Part shown: positions 1 to 11,645 of the stretch, piece by piece | How positions within the stretch are numbered: position 1 is the first letter of the stretch | How the letters are laid out: each line of letters starts with the position of its first letter | NCBI GenBank assembly: GCA_029532625.1 | Contig: JARFXM010000003.1 | Coordinates: forward strand, 1,798,001-1,862,000 | Length of the DNA: 64,000 bases | From: Lomentospora prolificans | Taxonomy: Eukaryota; Ascomycota; Sordariomycetes; Microascales; Microascaceae | Direction: 5' to 3' | Position numbers and translations under genes: made by a program | The notes under the pieces: generated by a model | Databases searched by the model: none | Told to the model about the DNA's origin: nothing | Seen by the model: the letters and a program-made list of their open reading frames with translations, nothing else

Positions 1-3000
1 GTCCAGCCCAATCATCGACTTATCAAGGCCTCCCCCATCGCATGTCTCACTAACCCCTCTCGAGAGCAAGGCGATCCTAGTCAACCAACGTCCTAGATAT
101 TACATACTATTAATGTCGCCAGAGTCCTCGGCCTGAACGTAGAGGGTCCTGTTGTCTTTCCTCAGCCTCATTCATCCATCACGTAGCCAACGCGGCTTCT
201 GCTCACTGATAGAGTAGGAGTAAAGGACGATCTAGGCCACAACGTCCGGGTGAGACAGGCTGGTTGCGGACTTGGCGCCGACTAAGGCTCCGCCGAGCAA
301 TCCAGGCCTTCATCGCGCGAAATGTAGATATTGACCATTCCGAGATAGGAAGCGACAGTTAATGGAATTCAGCGACGAGGGCAACGCCGTTGATTACAGG
401 GTTTCACATGGCACGCCAGGTCCTGACTTGTAGTGCGCATGTATTTATCGCTACTTGGGTTCATAGTGAGATTATGCGGCGGCGATCGGCCGGGTTTCAC
501 GCCTCTCTCTCATCAGGGTCTCTACCACGTCGCCGGCGGGAACGGAGGTTTGCGCCGTGAGCCCTCCAAGACGATATCAGCAACCGCTTTTACAACTGGA
601 ACTGTTCAGTGACTAGATCCTTTGTAAGGCGGAGCTACAATATTTTCGGTGCTGCATCTTTGGGCGGGTTGAACACAGCGAATTCATCAATCCCAAGCGT
701 AGGATAGAATTTGGTTGCTGTATGGGTGTGAGAAGGCTATGTTCTTCCTCCAGAGAAAGTCGATGGGCCCCGTGAGCCTCTTGTCTCTCGTGGATGCATA
801 ACTAACCCGATATAAGGTGGTCAGCTGGATCTTTGCCCATCACCCTCGGATCGAAACAATCTCGATCAGGACCCCTTGTTGGTATAACTCTTGTCAAGAG
901 GAGATGCGTGAATTATTACGATGGAAAATAGCTGCGAGAATTCTTAAGAACCTAAGAATAGGACCAGCTATTAGTTCAATCGCAGAATAAGACGCAATAT
1001 ATTTGGCACTAGCACCGGTTTCACGGCGACCCTTCCGCCTGGCCGGGATGGCAGAGGTTCCATCCATGCAGCCCCAGAGTGACCGCGGCCTATTATAACA
1101 ATGCGGAACCTCGAGAAGGGACACCCATTTTAATAGGCAAGAGACGGTTAGGAAAGAGCCCGGGGAGATCAGCACCAGCCGAGGAGCGCTTACTCAAGAA
1201 GCAGCTGCACATCACTCCGCACTGAAAACCGCAATAGAGTTCACGGCAGATCATCTTAGTTTGCGAAACCATCGAGTGGCAGAGGCTAAGACCCCACAAC
1301 TTTCCCATTTGACGCCTGTGGCTAAGCCTTCTTCAGAGGCGAGAGCTGGCCTCAAAATAGTGCCTACTTAGTCTTCCCCTCTTTTGATAGCTTCCCTGTG
1401 ATTGCCATCCGACAGAATACAATGGGCCCCTCGTCTGCCTGCCAAAAGTTTGTGAAGAGGTTCCGACCTGTTCGTTTTACGGAGCGAAGTCTCCCGTTTC
1501 TCATAGAAACCTGATCAGCGTTGCAAAAGAGGTTCGAGAGTTTCTGACGATGGGTTAATACGAGGGAATATAAGAGGCCAGGGCCGATTGTGCCACTCGG
1601 TTCCCCCAAGAGGTGGAACTTCTGCCGCCGCGTAATTCGAGTATTTTCAACAGGTCAATCGATATCGACCCTTGGCGAATGTAAAAGGTACCTATACGAC
1701 ACACCTGATTAGTGTGAAAGAATTTCGTAGCTGGTACTTCTAGACAGCCCTGGTCATCAACCCCTTCCCACGTCTCGGTCATTCTTGACCGGACGTGGGT
1801 TCCTCAGAAGATGAAAGCTAAGGGAGTGAGTCTATCGTTTGTGGCGGGTGATGGAGGAATTGGCCCCAAAGAGAAAGGACCGATCGACTTTTTCCGACGT
1901 ATTCATTCCTGTACGAACATCGCCTCACAGAGCGCGCAAAGGCACCAGAACCAAAGGAGCAAGAGGGACAGCGCCTTCTCCACCGAGTTCAATAGTCGAG
2001 ATTCGTGTACCGATGGAGACGAAAACTTAACTTTAGCGTCAAAAGGCTGCGAGCTGATTCTGCGCCCCGAGTCGAATGGAGGAGGCTAAGCTTTCCGAGC
2101 GTCAAGGCGGATTCTTTGAGGCCATCATGCTTTGGGGTAAATCACAGGCGACAGGTACGTTATGTCAATGGAGAGGATCATTGGCCTTTCCCTGCGGAGT
2201 CTACAATGTTGGTGGTTGTCCTTTTGCGTAGGATGAAATTGTGCCAGATTGGAGGGACCCTAGCAGTCGCTTGCTCGGTTTCGTCCGTTCCCTGGTTTAC
2301 TTGTTAAGTCTGTCTTCGTAGCATTTGCTTGGCGATAATTGTGGAATGGCGAGGGGGAAAGTGAGCTAGATTGCTCTGTATGGTTAAGGTCAATCTGAGA
2401 CCTGATTTGCGCTGCTTCTCGCGAGACCAAACCGACAGCATGGCCCATTACGAAGGTAGATATTAGCGAACCCCAGACAAACGCAGCAGTCATTGTCAAA
2501 AACCAGTCCACATCCATCGACCAGAGCCACACACTTTAATAGGTTAGAGGCGAGTAATAGTATCAACATGTTCAATGGCTTGCGGACGAGGGCCTACCGC
2601 CAGGTCTCCAGAGGCTTCAAGGATATTCTTGCCCCGTCAATCCAGCCGTGGCTAGAAGACAGGACGATGTGGCATGACACTGAGGGGAGGATAAAGAGAG
2701 AGACAGCTCTATAGATTTGCGTGACAAATCTAGTGCCTGCTAAGTGCACATAGGAGGCCAGCCCCGGTGTCGTGTCCCCTTGCTGGGACTTCAGGACCTC
2801 CCCTCTTGGCATGTAGTATCGTCCTGTCGGTCGGCGTTAGGGGGGTTGGCGGTTAGCGGGAACGAACAAGTCATTTGAATTTTTTTTTACGTTATCCGCG
2901 ATGACCAATGGCTCTTACAATACAGGAAGGTGAACCTGGGCTAATTTGTTAGAACCTTCCCATTAAACCTTAAGCGACGGGTGAGGCAGGTTCGAGGAAT

Positions 3001-5538
3001 TCTATGCAGCTGAAAGGTTGTGCACTCCAAGAGGAGTAAAAATGCAATCCCGCTGAGATGGTGGGCAACCTGCGCCAGCAGACAGCCCGCATTTTCTGCT
3101 GGCAGAATGCAACATTCCTCTCTCATAAACCTGGAAATGAACGGATTCGTTATAACGAGAGACACCGCGCCCTTCTACTGGGTCTTTTGACCTGTCCCAA
3201 GACCACAGATTAGTCCACCTGAGAAGTGGTCGAAAGAGAGGTTGGAAAGAGGTCTTCGCTAAATTTGATGGGGATTCGCTTTGATCTGCTCATGATTCAT
3301 GCAGAGGGGAGGGGACAGTTGAAAAGTGGCGCGAAGGCGCCACGCAAGGATTTGGACCAAATATTGGCATTTGACATGCAGGCGACGGGTTGAGGAGACC
3401 GTCGCAAGGGAAGTCAAAAAAGGAGAGCTACCTGCGGGTGGAAACTTCCCTCAACACCGCACAAGAAACTTCCGACTAGCATGGTTTAGACCCAACTCCA
3501 GAAGGGATTTGAATGGCGAGAAACGACCAATTCAACTTGCAATGGGAACTGACTGCACCGTCCTCTTGGTTCTCAGCAACAAGTACCTCCGTCGCGAAGG
3601 AGTTGGGAACGACATAACAAGGGTGCCAAGCCTTTCAGGCTTTTGATTCGCGGCCATGGAGAAATAACAAGTGATACGCCAAGGCCTTACCGGATTTGGC
3701 AAGCCATGTCCGACACATCAAATGATGCTCCAGCTTTTTAGCCATGCCCTTTGCGGGAAACCCGCCCCAACAACGCTGACCCCAAGGACTATTTTCCTTG
3801 ATCGGTCACTTTTAGGTCTAGCACAGCATGGCTGAAGGCCGCCCATCCAAGTGGCCCCTTACACTAGCCCAGTGAGGGGGAAACTTGGAAGAGGAGTTAG
3901 CCAAGAGTTTCGGCGAATGACGAAAGGATGGAGACTGAAGGCTGAGGTACTTGTACGCTTGCCATGTGTGGAAGCGATGCGGACCTGGTGCCCTCTTTGG
4001 CAACATAATTGAGAAAGTGCGGAAATTGAAAAATGCATGAGAGAACAGGCCGATGGTCCATTAAGCAATTGATACCGACAGAGCTTGACGTGTTGCGAGT
4101 ACCCTGTTCGTCAGGGAGATGGAGGCGGGACTCCCAATGTCACAAACTGACCTGCAATTTGTAAAGTCGCGTTCGGCGTTAAGTAAGTATAAGGTCCCTG
4201 CGTCTGGGAATGAGATCCTGGGGTTTGTTAGTACCTGACGATTTGCAGTGGTTGAACTTCACAGGCGGACTCCACTACAAAGGAGGATAGTCCGTAGGAA
4301 CCACTCTTAGCGACGCGCAGCCGCCTTCAAATGTTAGCATAATAGTGCGCAAGGTGGTGCGGTGGTGGACCGACGCGATCTCGCCCAGGCCTCTGGCCGC
4401 ACTAGAGTACTCCAACCGCCTACGGACACCCCTGCCAAGCTCCGTTGAACCACAATCACACACGCCCCTCCATCCTCCCTCAAATCTCCTGGCTCTTTGA
4501 TGGCTCGCACTCTCCCTTTCCCTTTCCCTTAGCCTTTTCGCCGTTCCCTCGCGCCTCAATTGCATTATGCTGGGCCCATGACACGGCAAATACAGCTACC
4601 CAGCACTACCTGTGACCTCACTCTGTTCTCACTGTAAACTCTTGTACTACTGAAGTAGTCTTATGTTGGATGTCCTCATGGATGAAATCCAGACCTCAAG
4701 TTGTAACCCAAGCAGCCGTGACCTCCCCTCGCAGCTCAATGCTATGCCCGACTAAGGCATATCTACCTTCCTCCGTACCTTGTCCTCCTTGCTCTCTCCT
4801 TCCTCAAGGTCCGTGTCGTTGTGACCTCCCGTAGCCAGGTCGAGATTAAGACCAGTGCTCCTCCTGCCTTTTAATCCTTTCATCCTTGCATCTTCTCGAC
4901 TCTCGAGTTCTTCGACCCTTCCTCACCTTGAGTAGTGCAGTTCTCGTCATTTCTTGTTGTTGGTGTTCAATGACAAGATAGACTTGCCTCTTTGGATTAT
5001 TCCGTGGCCCTGCCTGCTCCAACCTGGAAGTTTTGCGCCCGCGTCGACGTGCGAAAATCCCCCCTACCTATAGCCTTTTCGATTTTCTTTGCCTGGAGAG
5101 CATTTATTCATTCAAGATCAGTCGCCTTTTTTTAGATCTCCCCTACTCTATACGTTATTTTGGGCTTCGTTGAAAGCACACCCCCCAATTCGTTGTCGGA
5201 AACCCAGATTCCAAGACTTTGGCCGCACCCGCCCTTGCATCGCCTTGTTTCTGCACCAGAGTGACACAATACTCTTCAATCAGCCAACAAATATACGTCT
5301 CAATCTTCTCCGCCCTCGCTGCTGAGCCAGACCTAAAGAAGGATCTCCGTTTTTGTGTCGGTCTTGCGTTACAGGATCGCCAACAGTTGGACGTCACTGA
5401 AGTCTTGTCTGATCACTCCAAGCACCAGAAGCTCTCTCCCCAGCCCCGCCAAAATTACCTACCAACATATTCGGCCATATTTAATCTAGAGAGAACTTCG
5501 TGTCCTCGCTGATACTGTTTTCGAAGAAGTTTTTCCTA
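1..5538. other. Gene-free left flank
   Basis: I find no supportable gene here. Open frames on both strands are short (about 110 codons at most), lack family features, and many begin with a non-ATG codon. From about 4,650 the + strand becomes C/T-rich. This is probably the promoter and leader of the small membrane-protein gene that starts at 5660. No repeat, transposon or RNA gene was recognised. Confidence 0.55.
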
Positions 5539-5631
5539 GTACGTCAACCGATCATGAATTGCGCCTATCGGCACCCCTATTTCCATTCAAATTGATAAGT
5601 GGCTCTAGCTCTAACACGCACCTCTTTCTAG
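5539..5631 (+). other. Probable intron in the 5' leader of the tail-anchored protein gene
   Basis: The segment begins GTACGT and ends in a pyrimidine-rich stretch followed by CTAG. A CTCTAAC branch-site candidate lies about 20 nt before the 3' end. It is 93 nt long and ends 28 nt before the ATG at 5660. Splicing would also remove the out-of-frame ATG near 5555, so the coding ATG would be reached more cleanly. This is inferred from splice signals only. Confidence 0.5.
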
Positions 5632-5659
5632 CCGCGCCCAGATCACGAACTTATCCACG

Positions 5660-6175
5660 ATGGTCCCTCCCGTAATATTAGAGGAGAAGGTGGAAACGCC
5701 CACTCAACCTCCAGCCGCTCACTTGACGGTTATGACCGGGCAAGTCGCGAATCCCAAGAAGTCAGATTCCTCCCTCAGCGCAGCGTCGACAACCCTATCC
5801 CCATCCACCGAAAAGGGGTTCGATGTCCAGGTTGATGACAACCTTACCACTCCGCTCTCCTACCAGCAGTCTAACCCTTTTGATACCGATATCGAGGCTA
5901 TCATTCCCATCACACAGTCCGATTCTCAGCGCAAATCGACGACGATGGCGAGAGGTGACTGTCAAGTATGGCCCGGCCAGGAGCACTGGAAGCAGAAGGC
6001 GAAGGCTGCCAAGCGCGCTCGATCGTGTGCCTGGATGGCCTCGCTTAGCAGGCGTACCCGTATCGCCGTCAAAATTGCCATCATACTCCTCATCATTGGT
6101 GTCGCCGTTGGTGTTGGCTTCGGTATCAGCAAGCCTCTTGGAGCTCCTATTTGGGGTACTCCAGATGATCACTAG
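5660..6175 (+). CDS. Small tail-anchored membrane protein, function unknown
   Basis: This is a single-exon ORF of 171 aa with ATG at 5660 and TAG at 6173-6175. Residues 1 to about 100 are polar, rich in Ser/Thr/Pro/Gln and probably disordered. Then comes a basic stretch with WPGQEHW and KQKAKAAKRAR. A single hydrophobic span of about 22 residues (IAVKIAIILLIIGVAVGVGFGI) sits near residues 137-158, and the tail is short (PLGAPIWGTPDDH). There is no signal peptide. The basic N-side and C-terminal span fit a cytosol-facing, tail-anchored protein, probably in the ER or secretory pathway (inference). The WPGQ-to-span block looks like a conserved core of uncharacterised Sordariomycete proteins, from memory only. 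No enzymatic motif is visible. Out-of-frame ORFs over the same DNA are shadows. Confidence 0.75.
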   Translation: MVPPVILEEKVETPTQPPAAHLTVMTGQVANPKKSDSSLSAASTTLSPSTEKGFDVQVDDNLTTPLSYQQSNPFDTDIEAIIPITQSDSQRKSTTMARGDCQVWPGQEHWKQKAKAAKRARSCAWMASLSRRTRIAVKIAIILLIIGVAVGVGFGISKPLGAPIWGTPDDH

Positions 6176-7013
6176 GCTGTCGAGCCTATAGAATCTTTGC
6201 CACGAACAAAACACGTGTTAAACCCGCGAAGGGCGAGCCCCTCGCATAACCCTACTTATCGATCGAACCAAGGACTCCTCAACCCACGACGATACATGAT
6301 TACAGATACCCGGCTCCTTTGCTAGCTAGTTTTGTTTGACCGGGTACTAGTGTCGGGTGGTATTTTCGCTTAGATATCCGTTGATGAACATTCCAACTTG
6401 GAATGTTGGTTCCCTTACTCGCTCGGCTGGTGCAGAGCATTCACCTCAAAACACTAGTATGGTGTGTTGACACAACGCCTTTCTGAGGGTTGCGTCAGTC
6501 AAGTTTCCCGTTTTCTCCACAGATATACCTCTTTAACTCGCGTCCACCTCTTCTATTCGCCAACCAAACCGGGAACTCGCCTTTTCCATTCTTTTTTTCA
6601 CCCTTGCTACAGGCATAATGACGGAGTTTTTGGAGTTTCTCTCTCTCAGCGCATGCCTCTTAGACATGGAGCTCGTATGTTGTGACGGACGCTGTTTTCA
6701 ATTCCCGGTCGGTTCCTTTCATATGGCACAGTTAGCAAAGAAAGCGAATGAAATCCTTGTGTTGAATGTTTTCATAAACATGTCTCTGGGCTTTTGGTTG
6801 ACTCTAAGTTCTTGATAAACACTTCTTTGCTCCCACGCTTTCACTTGGGCCTTTGCTATTTCGCCACAGACGTTGTGGCGCGGGATAGAGGCTCGATGTT
6901 TGTGTGCAACTAACGCAGTTGGAATGCCGAGCTCCTGCAACATGACGGATGGAAACATTGCTTTCTGGTTATCTCGGAAAACGTTCTAGACCTCACGAAC
7001 TAGCAGAGCTTTT

Positions 7014-7054
<41 letters not shown>

Positions 7055-7429
7055 GGGGGGGATTTACAATGCTTGCAGAAGAGACAGATAGACAGTCCAA
7101 CGATTAGTGGAACAATGACACTTGCATTTTTTATTTCGCCCTACGGAAAAGCATTCGCCTTTCACTCTATTCAGCTCACCTATCGCAAACCCAGGTCCCT
7201 GTTATCGGATACCTGTAGAAATCCCTTAACTCAAACTCATACGGCTGATGTCGCGTCGAATCTGGTGAATCCCTGGAAGACCAAACTATTCGAATCCACC
7301 CAAAGTCGGACAAGCTAGCGATTCTCAGTCTCCAGATAACCCCAAGATCCCGAAGGCTAACGAGTCCTTACCCTGATTGGAATCGCCTCAATCCTTGATC
7401 GGATGACGGGTTCCATTGAAGCGTGGGCC
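6176..7429. other. Intergenic, no gene seen
   Basis: This interval lies between convergent genes (the + gene ends at 6175, the - gene ends at 7430). It holds a very long T tract followed by a G tract at 7016-7061 and otherwise unremarkable sequence. Open frames of 60-90 codons show no recognisable features. Confidence 0.6.
7016..7061. repeat. Homopolymer block T38-G8
   Basis: There is an uninterrupted run of 38 T (7016-7053) followed directly by 8 G (7054-7061). On the complementary strand it reads C8 then A38. It is the longest homopolymer in the window. Its exact length in the assembly should be treated cautiously because such tracts slip during replication and sequencing. Confidence 0.95.
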
Positions 7430-7765
7430 TTACTTCTTGTCGGCATCGGACTCGGCCTTCGAGAGCTTGCAGGCGCAAGTGGAATACCTGGAGCTGATGG
7501 ACTTGAGGATCTCGATCTCCTCGGGGGTGAGTTCATCCTCAAAGGTCTCGAGCACGCGGTCGAAAGGGGCCTTGTTCGAGTGGGATCGGGGATCACTGGG
7601 CTGCTCTACATCGCGAATCGCCTCATTGAAGGTGATGAATCTGACATCAACATGCTCGGCAGCTACTCTGAGAATAGCTGCCAAGGCGATAGCAAAAAAG
7701 CTGAAGGCTAAAATAGAGAGAAGATCCTGGAGATCGACCCCATGGCCAGCTGCAGAACTAGTCAT
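7430..7765 (-). CDS. Small single-span membrane protein, function unknown
   Basis: This is a 111-aa ORF with ATG at 7765-7763 and TAA at 7432-7430; the only upstream in-frame start candidate is a TTG. One hydrophobic segment (LLSILAFSFFAIALAAIL) lies near residues 14-31 behind a short polar N-terminus, which suggests a signal-anchor. The remaining 80 residues are hydrophilic, with an acidic helix-like stretch (FEDELTPEEIEILKSI) and a small Cys pair (CAC) near the C-terminus. No family is recognised. Support comes from the ATG, the coherent membrane-plus-acidic composition, and a codon pattern better than that of the opposite-strand frames, which are probably its shadows. It ends facing the tail-anchored protein gene across about 1.25 kb. 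The C-terminus could change if a 3' intron was missed. Confidence 0.5.
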   Translation of the reverse strand: MTSSAAGHGVDLQDLLSILAFSFFAIALAAILRVAAEHVDVRFITFNEAIRDVEQPSDPRSHSNKAPFDRVLETFEDELTPEEIEILKSISSRYSTCACKLSKAESDADKK

Positions 7766-8648
7766 GATGAAGATCCTTGAAAGGAAAGAAGCACGCAAGT
7801 CAGAAATAGGGGGGGTTCTAGAGCAGCTTTCTTTCCACAGGCACTACCTGGTCCTGAGATCAAGGAGAGGATGTGTGAGGGGTGGTGGCTCTTATAGAAT
7901 GAAGGAAAAGGGATGCCTTACTACTTTGTTAGAGATTTGGATTAGTGAAAAGGATCGTGGCGGGATATGCGCGCGTGTGTGTGTATGTGTGGAGGAAACC
8001 CTCACAGGCTAAAGCAACATAGGAGGACAATAAATAGTCAGAGGGGTGCGCCTGGGTGATCAGTCGCCAAAGGGATGAGGCAATGGTTAAGGCCTCTAGT
8101 CTATTATATTATTTTATTTGGAAAATGAGAAGTCTACTTTTGAACTCTCTGAATGGACATGATGAAGGAAGGAGCGACAGGAGCGGGATAGAGGTCGGCG
8201 ATCAAAGAAGGGGCACTGGAGTAAGAGATGTGATTGGCATTAGAACTGCCGTAAAGGCGAGGCGAGGCTAGTCAAGAGCAGCTTCAAATAGCTGCACCTG
8301 TGTAGTCATTATCCCAGCTCCGGCGTGTATTCTTTAAGCAGCAAGGAACGTCCCCGGACCTCTGCTCGCGTCTAGTGCCGTCTTCGTCTAGCAGTCTAGG
8401 TCGGTCATACTTGAGATGGCTGTATATGTTATATGTTCTCATATCCTGCCTACCGTTTAACTTTACAGCCTGTCCACGTCCAGTTTCCACGCAGTACCGA
8501 GTGGGATTGCTATTATGATTATCAATGCTGAGGAGAGATCGCCCGTTGCCATCTACTGCTGCTATACTATAATGTATGTATATATATGTAACTTACCGTT
8601 GGGTATATCTAGTGCCTAAGCCCTCTTTAATCTCCACAATGCCCTCGG
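7766..8648. other. Intergenic between two minus-strand genes
   Basis: This holds the 3' region of the DHA2 transporter gene and the promoter of the small 111-aa protein. Sequence around 8100-8120 and 8570-8590 is A/T-rich. There is a short GT-rich patch near 7975-7990. No ORF with family features was found. Confidence 0.6.
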
Positions 8649-10717
8649 TTACGCCTCGTCCTTGGTCAAGACAACCTTCTCCGTCTGCTCATTATCAACT
8701 TTGTCTTCCGCCTTCTTCCCACTAGTGGGGCTTTTTGCGCCGTCCTGCCTCTCCTTGACACTCCTCCACTCCATAGCTAACCCAAACAGAACGCCAATGC
8801 AGGCCATGATAAGCGCTACCCTAAACACCCTAACCAAAGCCCCATTATATCCATCGATTACCTGACCCTTGAGCTCCTCCGAAACAACATCGATCAGGGT
8901 GGTCGCCCCGCTGTTCTTGAGCAAATCGACATTCACACCATCAATACCCGACAATCTCTTCAGCAGCTCCGACGTGAAGATGCTCTGGCCAACGGTGATG
9001 AATACAGAGCCACCGATCTGCTGGCCAAAAATCATCAGTGCCGTGCCGATAGCGACGTCCCGATGCGGCAAAACCGTCTGCGCAGCGAGATTGGGGACCT
9101 GGAAGGAAAAGCCGAGCCCGAGGCCGTAGAGGACCTGGTATCCAATCCACTCTTTCGATCCGGAATCGGGTGTAAAGGTCATCATGCACGCACAACCGGC
9201 AACGCTAAACAAAAGGCCGATCAAGAGGCAGGGCAAATACGGGCCGAACTTGGAAATGAGGCCGCCGGAGAGTCCACCGGCGACAAGAAGAGCGAGGACG
9301 AGTGGGAGAGTCTTGATGCCAGATTGGACGGCCGTGTCGCCGAGGATGGCTTGGAACCATATGGGAAGAAAGTATACCAGAACCATCATGTGCGCTCCGC
9401 AGCAGAAGGAAATCATGGTGGCGGCGGGCATCGTGCGACAAGCGGTTACGACGCGGGGCGGAACGGTTGCAGTGTCTGGGAGGAGTACCTGGATGACGCA
9501 GAAAGCGATGAAAAGGACGGCCGCGACGACGAAAAGAGCGATTATAACGCCAGCGTTCCACTATAAATTCAAAGAGTAACCGTCAGTATAAGACTCCGTG
9601 GACGGGGAAGAGAGTTCGTAAAACGGCAGGCCTACGGCATATTCAACGCCACCCCATTGCAACGCAAGCAGCAAGCAGACAATACTAGGAATGAAGGCAG
9701 CCATGCCCACAAAGTCCAATTGCCTAATTTTCCCCCACAAACTGGCGTTTCCTGCGTTATCTTTGGTACCGGCTTCTACTGAGGTATCTGTTGACTCTTG
9801 TGGTTCTGCCTGGTCTTGGGTCTTGGGGACCTTGAGGCAGAAAAGTATGACAGCGATAGCGACGGCGCCGAAAGGTAGGTTAATGTAGAAACACCACCTC
9901 CAGGTGACATGAGTGGTTAGGGCACCGCCGAGGATGGGCCCGGTGACAGAGGCGATTCCAAAGACGGCGCCGAAGAGACTTTGGACCACGGGCCGTTTTC
10001 TAAGGGGCATAGAGTTGATGAGGATGACGATCTTGATGACGAAGCCGAGTGAGCGTCTTTTCATAGATTCGAGGTTCTTCTACGGAAACAATGTACTTAC
10101 CGACCCGGAGAAGAGACCAGCGGAGCCTACGCCAGCGATAGCTCTACCAGCGATAAATATTCCCGATCCGGTCGCGGCACCGCAGATGGCCGAGCCAAGC
10201 TCGAAGAGGACAATCGTGGCTATGAAGACGGTCTTGATGTTCCAAAAGGTATACAGTTTGCCGTAGGTAAGTTGAAGGGCGCCATTAGTGAGCATGTACA
10301 CGCTACCGTACCAACCGACGTCGGTCACGGAGTGGAAGTCGTCTGTGATCTTAGGGATAGCAGTAGCTATGATGAGACGATCCTACATAACAATGTAAGT
10401 CTTTTTCTTTTTTGGGTTCCTATCAAAATAACGAGGGTCCTGCGATGGCCACCTACCAGAGCAACGAGGAACATGCTCGTCATGAGCGAAAACATGATCA
10501 AGACGAGGGCCACGCCCTTTGGGTAATGGGACGAACCCTCCTGCTCTGTCGCTTCGGGGTCACTTGTCGTATCGAGAGCCTTGGCATCGTCGGCGTCCTT
10601 TGTTGATACTTCGGCGCCTTCGGTAGGCCTAGAGGAGGCGTCGGCCGGAGATGGGGAGTGCTTGGCATCGCGGCTGGGGGTTCGCACGCTGCCCTTGAAT
10701 AACTTGGAGAGACCCAT
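8649..10717 (-). CDS. MFS multidrug/toxin efflux antiporter, DHA2 (14-TMS) family
   Basis: The product is a proton-coupled exporter, probably of the plasma membrane. Four exons (10717-10457, 10382-10101, 10031-9636, 9560-8649) join in phase 0 into 616 aa. The introns (74, 69 and 75 nt) have GTAGGT/TAG, GTAAGT/AAG and GTAGGC/TAG ends. The acceptor of intron 2 was chosen at ATCAAG because it restores the family spacing from SGS to PLRKRP. After about 60 polar residues come the first span, the loop motif LDRLIIATAIP, motif A (GKLYTFWNIK), the antiporter motif C (GPILGG) and WRWCFYINLP, followed by the remaining hydrophobic helices. The C-terminal tail is charged and Lys/Glu-rich. In fungi this family exports drugs and mycotoxins; the substrate cannot be predicted here. 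A Zn2Cys6 regulator gene lies upstream on the same strand. A TATA-like box is at 10984-10994. Confidence 0.93.
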
Positions 10718-10983
10718 CTTAGCAGCGGAGCTATGTTGTATCAGTGGCACAGAGCGGATGAGAAGATATGGTTTGGATCGTATTAGGAGTTATGCAACAT
10801 GTGGGACGCTAATTAATCCGACTCTTGAGCTCGTGGTCGTGCTACCACGATGCTCAGCATGTAGTATAGTACGAAAGAAGAAGAAAAAAAGAGACAATGC
10901 TAGTTTAGATGGAACTTATTGCCGAGAATAGCGTCTTTGGGTACAGAGGGCATCACGGTGATTCAAGAATGTGCCAAGAAGTC

Positions 10984-10994
10984 TTTTATATATA
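10984..10994 (-). promoter_or_regulatory. TATA-like box of the DHA2 transporter
   Basis: The minus strand reads TATATATAAAA, about 270 nt upstream of the transporter ATG at 10717. Position and sequence fit a TATA element with a leader of some 200 nt. No transcription start is known. Confidence 0.4.
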
Positions 10995-11520
10995 CGACAT
11001 ATCCCGGGCATGAAAGCTATCTTGCTCCGAAATACATAGCACAGTTCGGGTACTCAAGCGCGAGCCTTGGGAGCGAAAAAAAGCTATTGGGGCATCGACG
11101 CCGACTAACCATCCAGGCATAGAGGTCGGAAGCTAGTGGACAAGCCAAAGGAAAAGGCGAGCGGGAAACCAAGCACTCGTACCCGTCGCTTTCTGGCGCT
11201 ACGTCAGTAACAAATGCGAAATACGGGAAACGAAAATGTGCAGAGGTAAAAAGAGATGTCATTTGGGTGAGCTCGGGTACTACCGAAACCGAGGGCCTAT
11301 TATGATAAGCTGTGCTAGATGATCTTAGATCGAAGATAAAGGAAGGGGAGACAGAATTTCAAGGAATCATCCGGGGACCGAGAGAGTTACGGCCGAGTAG
11401 ATAAGTGTAAGGGATTCAGCAACTAAATTGATGTTGGGTTTAGTCGCCATATGGCTGGCGTGTTTTTGATGGGCGGGTGCTTGAGCGGGTATGTCGGCTT
11501 ATAAGGCTGAACTCGTACTA

Positions 11521-11536
11521 AGAGAGAGAGAGAGAG
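11521..11536. repeat. AG dinucleotide microsatellite (8 units)
   Basis: Eight consecutive AG units are visible within the long promoter region of the DHA2 transporter. Confidence 0.9.
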
Positions 11537-11580
11537 TACAAGCTGGCCAGCCTGGCGGCAAGTTCGGGTGCGAAGAGTCT

Positions 11581-11602
11581 CGGTAGCACCCGAACGGGTC
11601 CG
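11581..11602. promoter_or_regulatory. Candidate Zn2Cys6 operator: alternating CGG/CCG triplets
   Basis: Within 22 bp the + strand carries CGG at 11581-11583, CCG at 11590-11592, CGG at 11595-11597 and CCG at 11600-11602. That gives CGG-N6-CCG, CCG-N2-CGG and CGG-N2-CCG pairs. Fungal Zn2Cys6 dimers bind paired CGG triplets with family-specific spacing, and N6 inverted pairs are known for Ppr1/UaY-type proteins. It lies about 860 bp upstream of the DHA2 transporter ATG, next to a 20-bp tandem duplication, with a Zn2Cys6 gene nearby. Binding is inferred. Confidence 0.35.
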
Positions 11603-11605
11603 TCT

Positions 11606-11645
11606 TTCTTTCGCAGCCGAGTCGCCTCTTTCGCAGCCGAGTCGC
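11606..11645. repeat. 20-bp tandem duplication
   Basis: Two adjacent copies (11606-11625 and 11626-11645) share 19 of 20 bases, including CGCAGCCGAGTCGC. The repeat abuts the CGG/CCG triplet cluster in the transporter promoter region. Confidence 0.9.
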
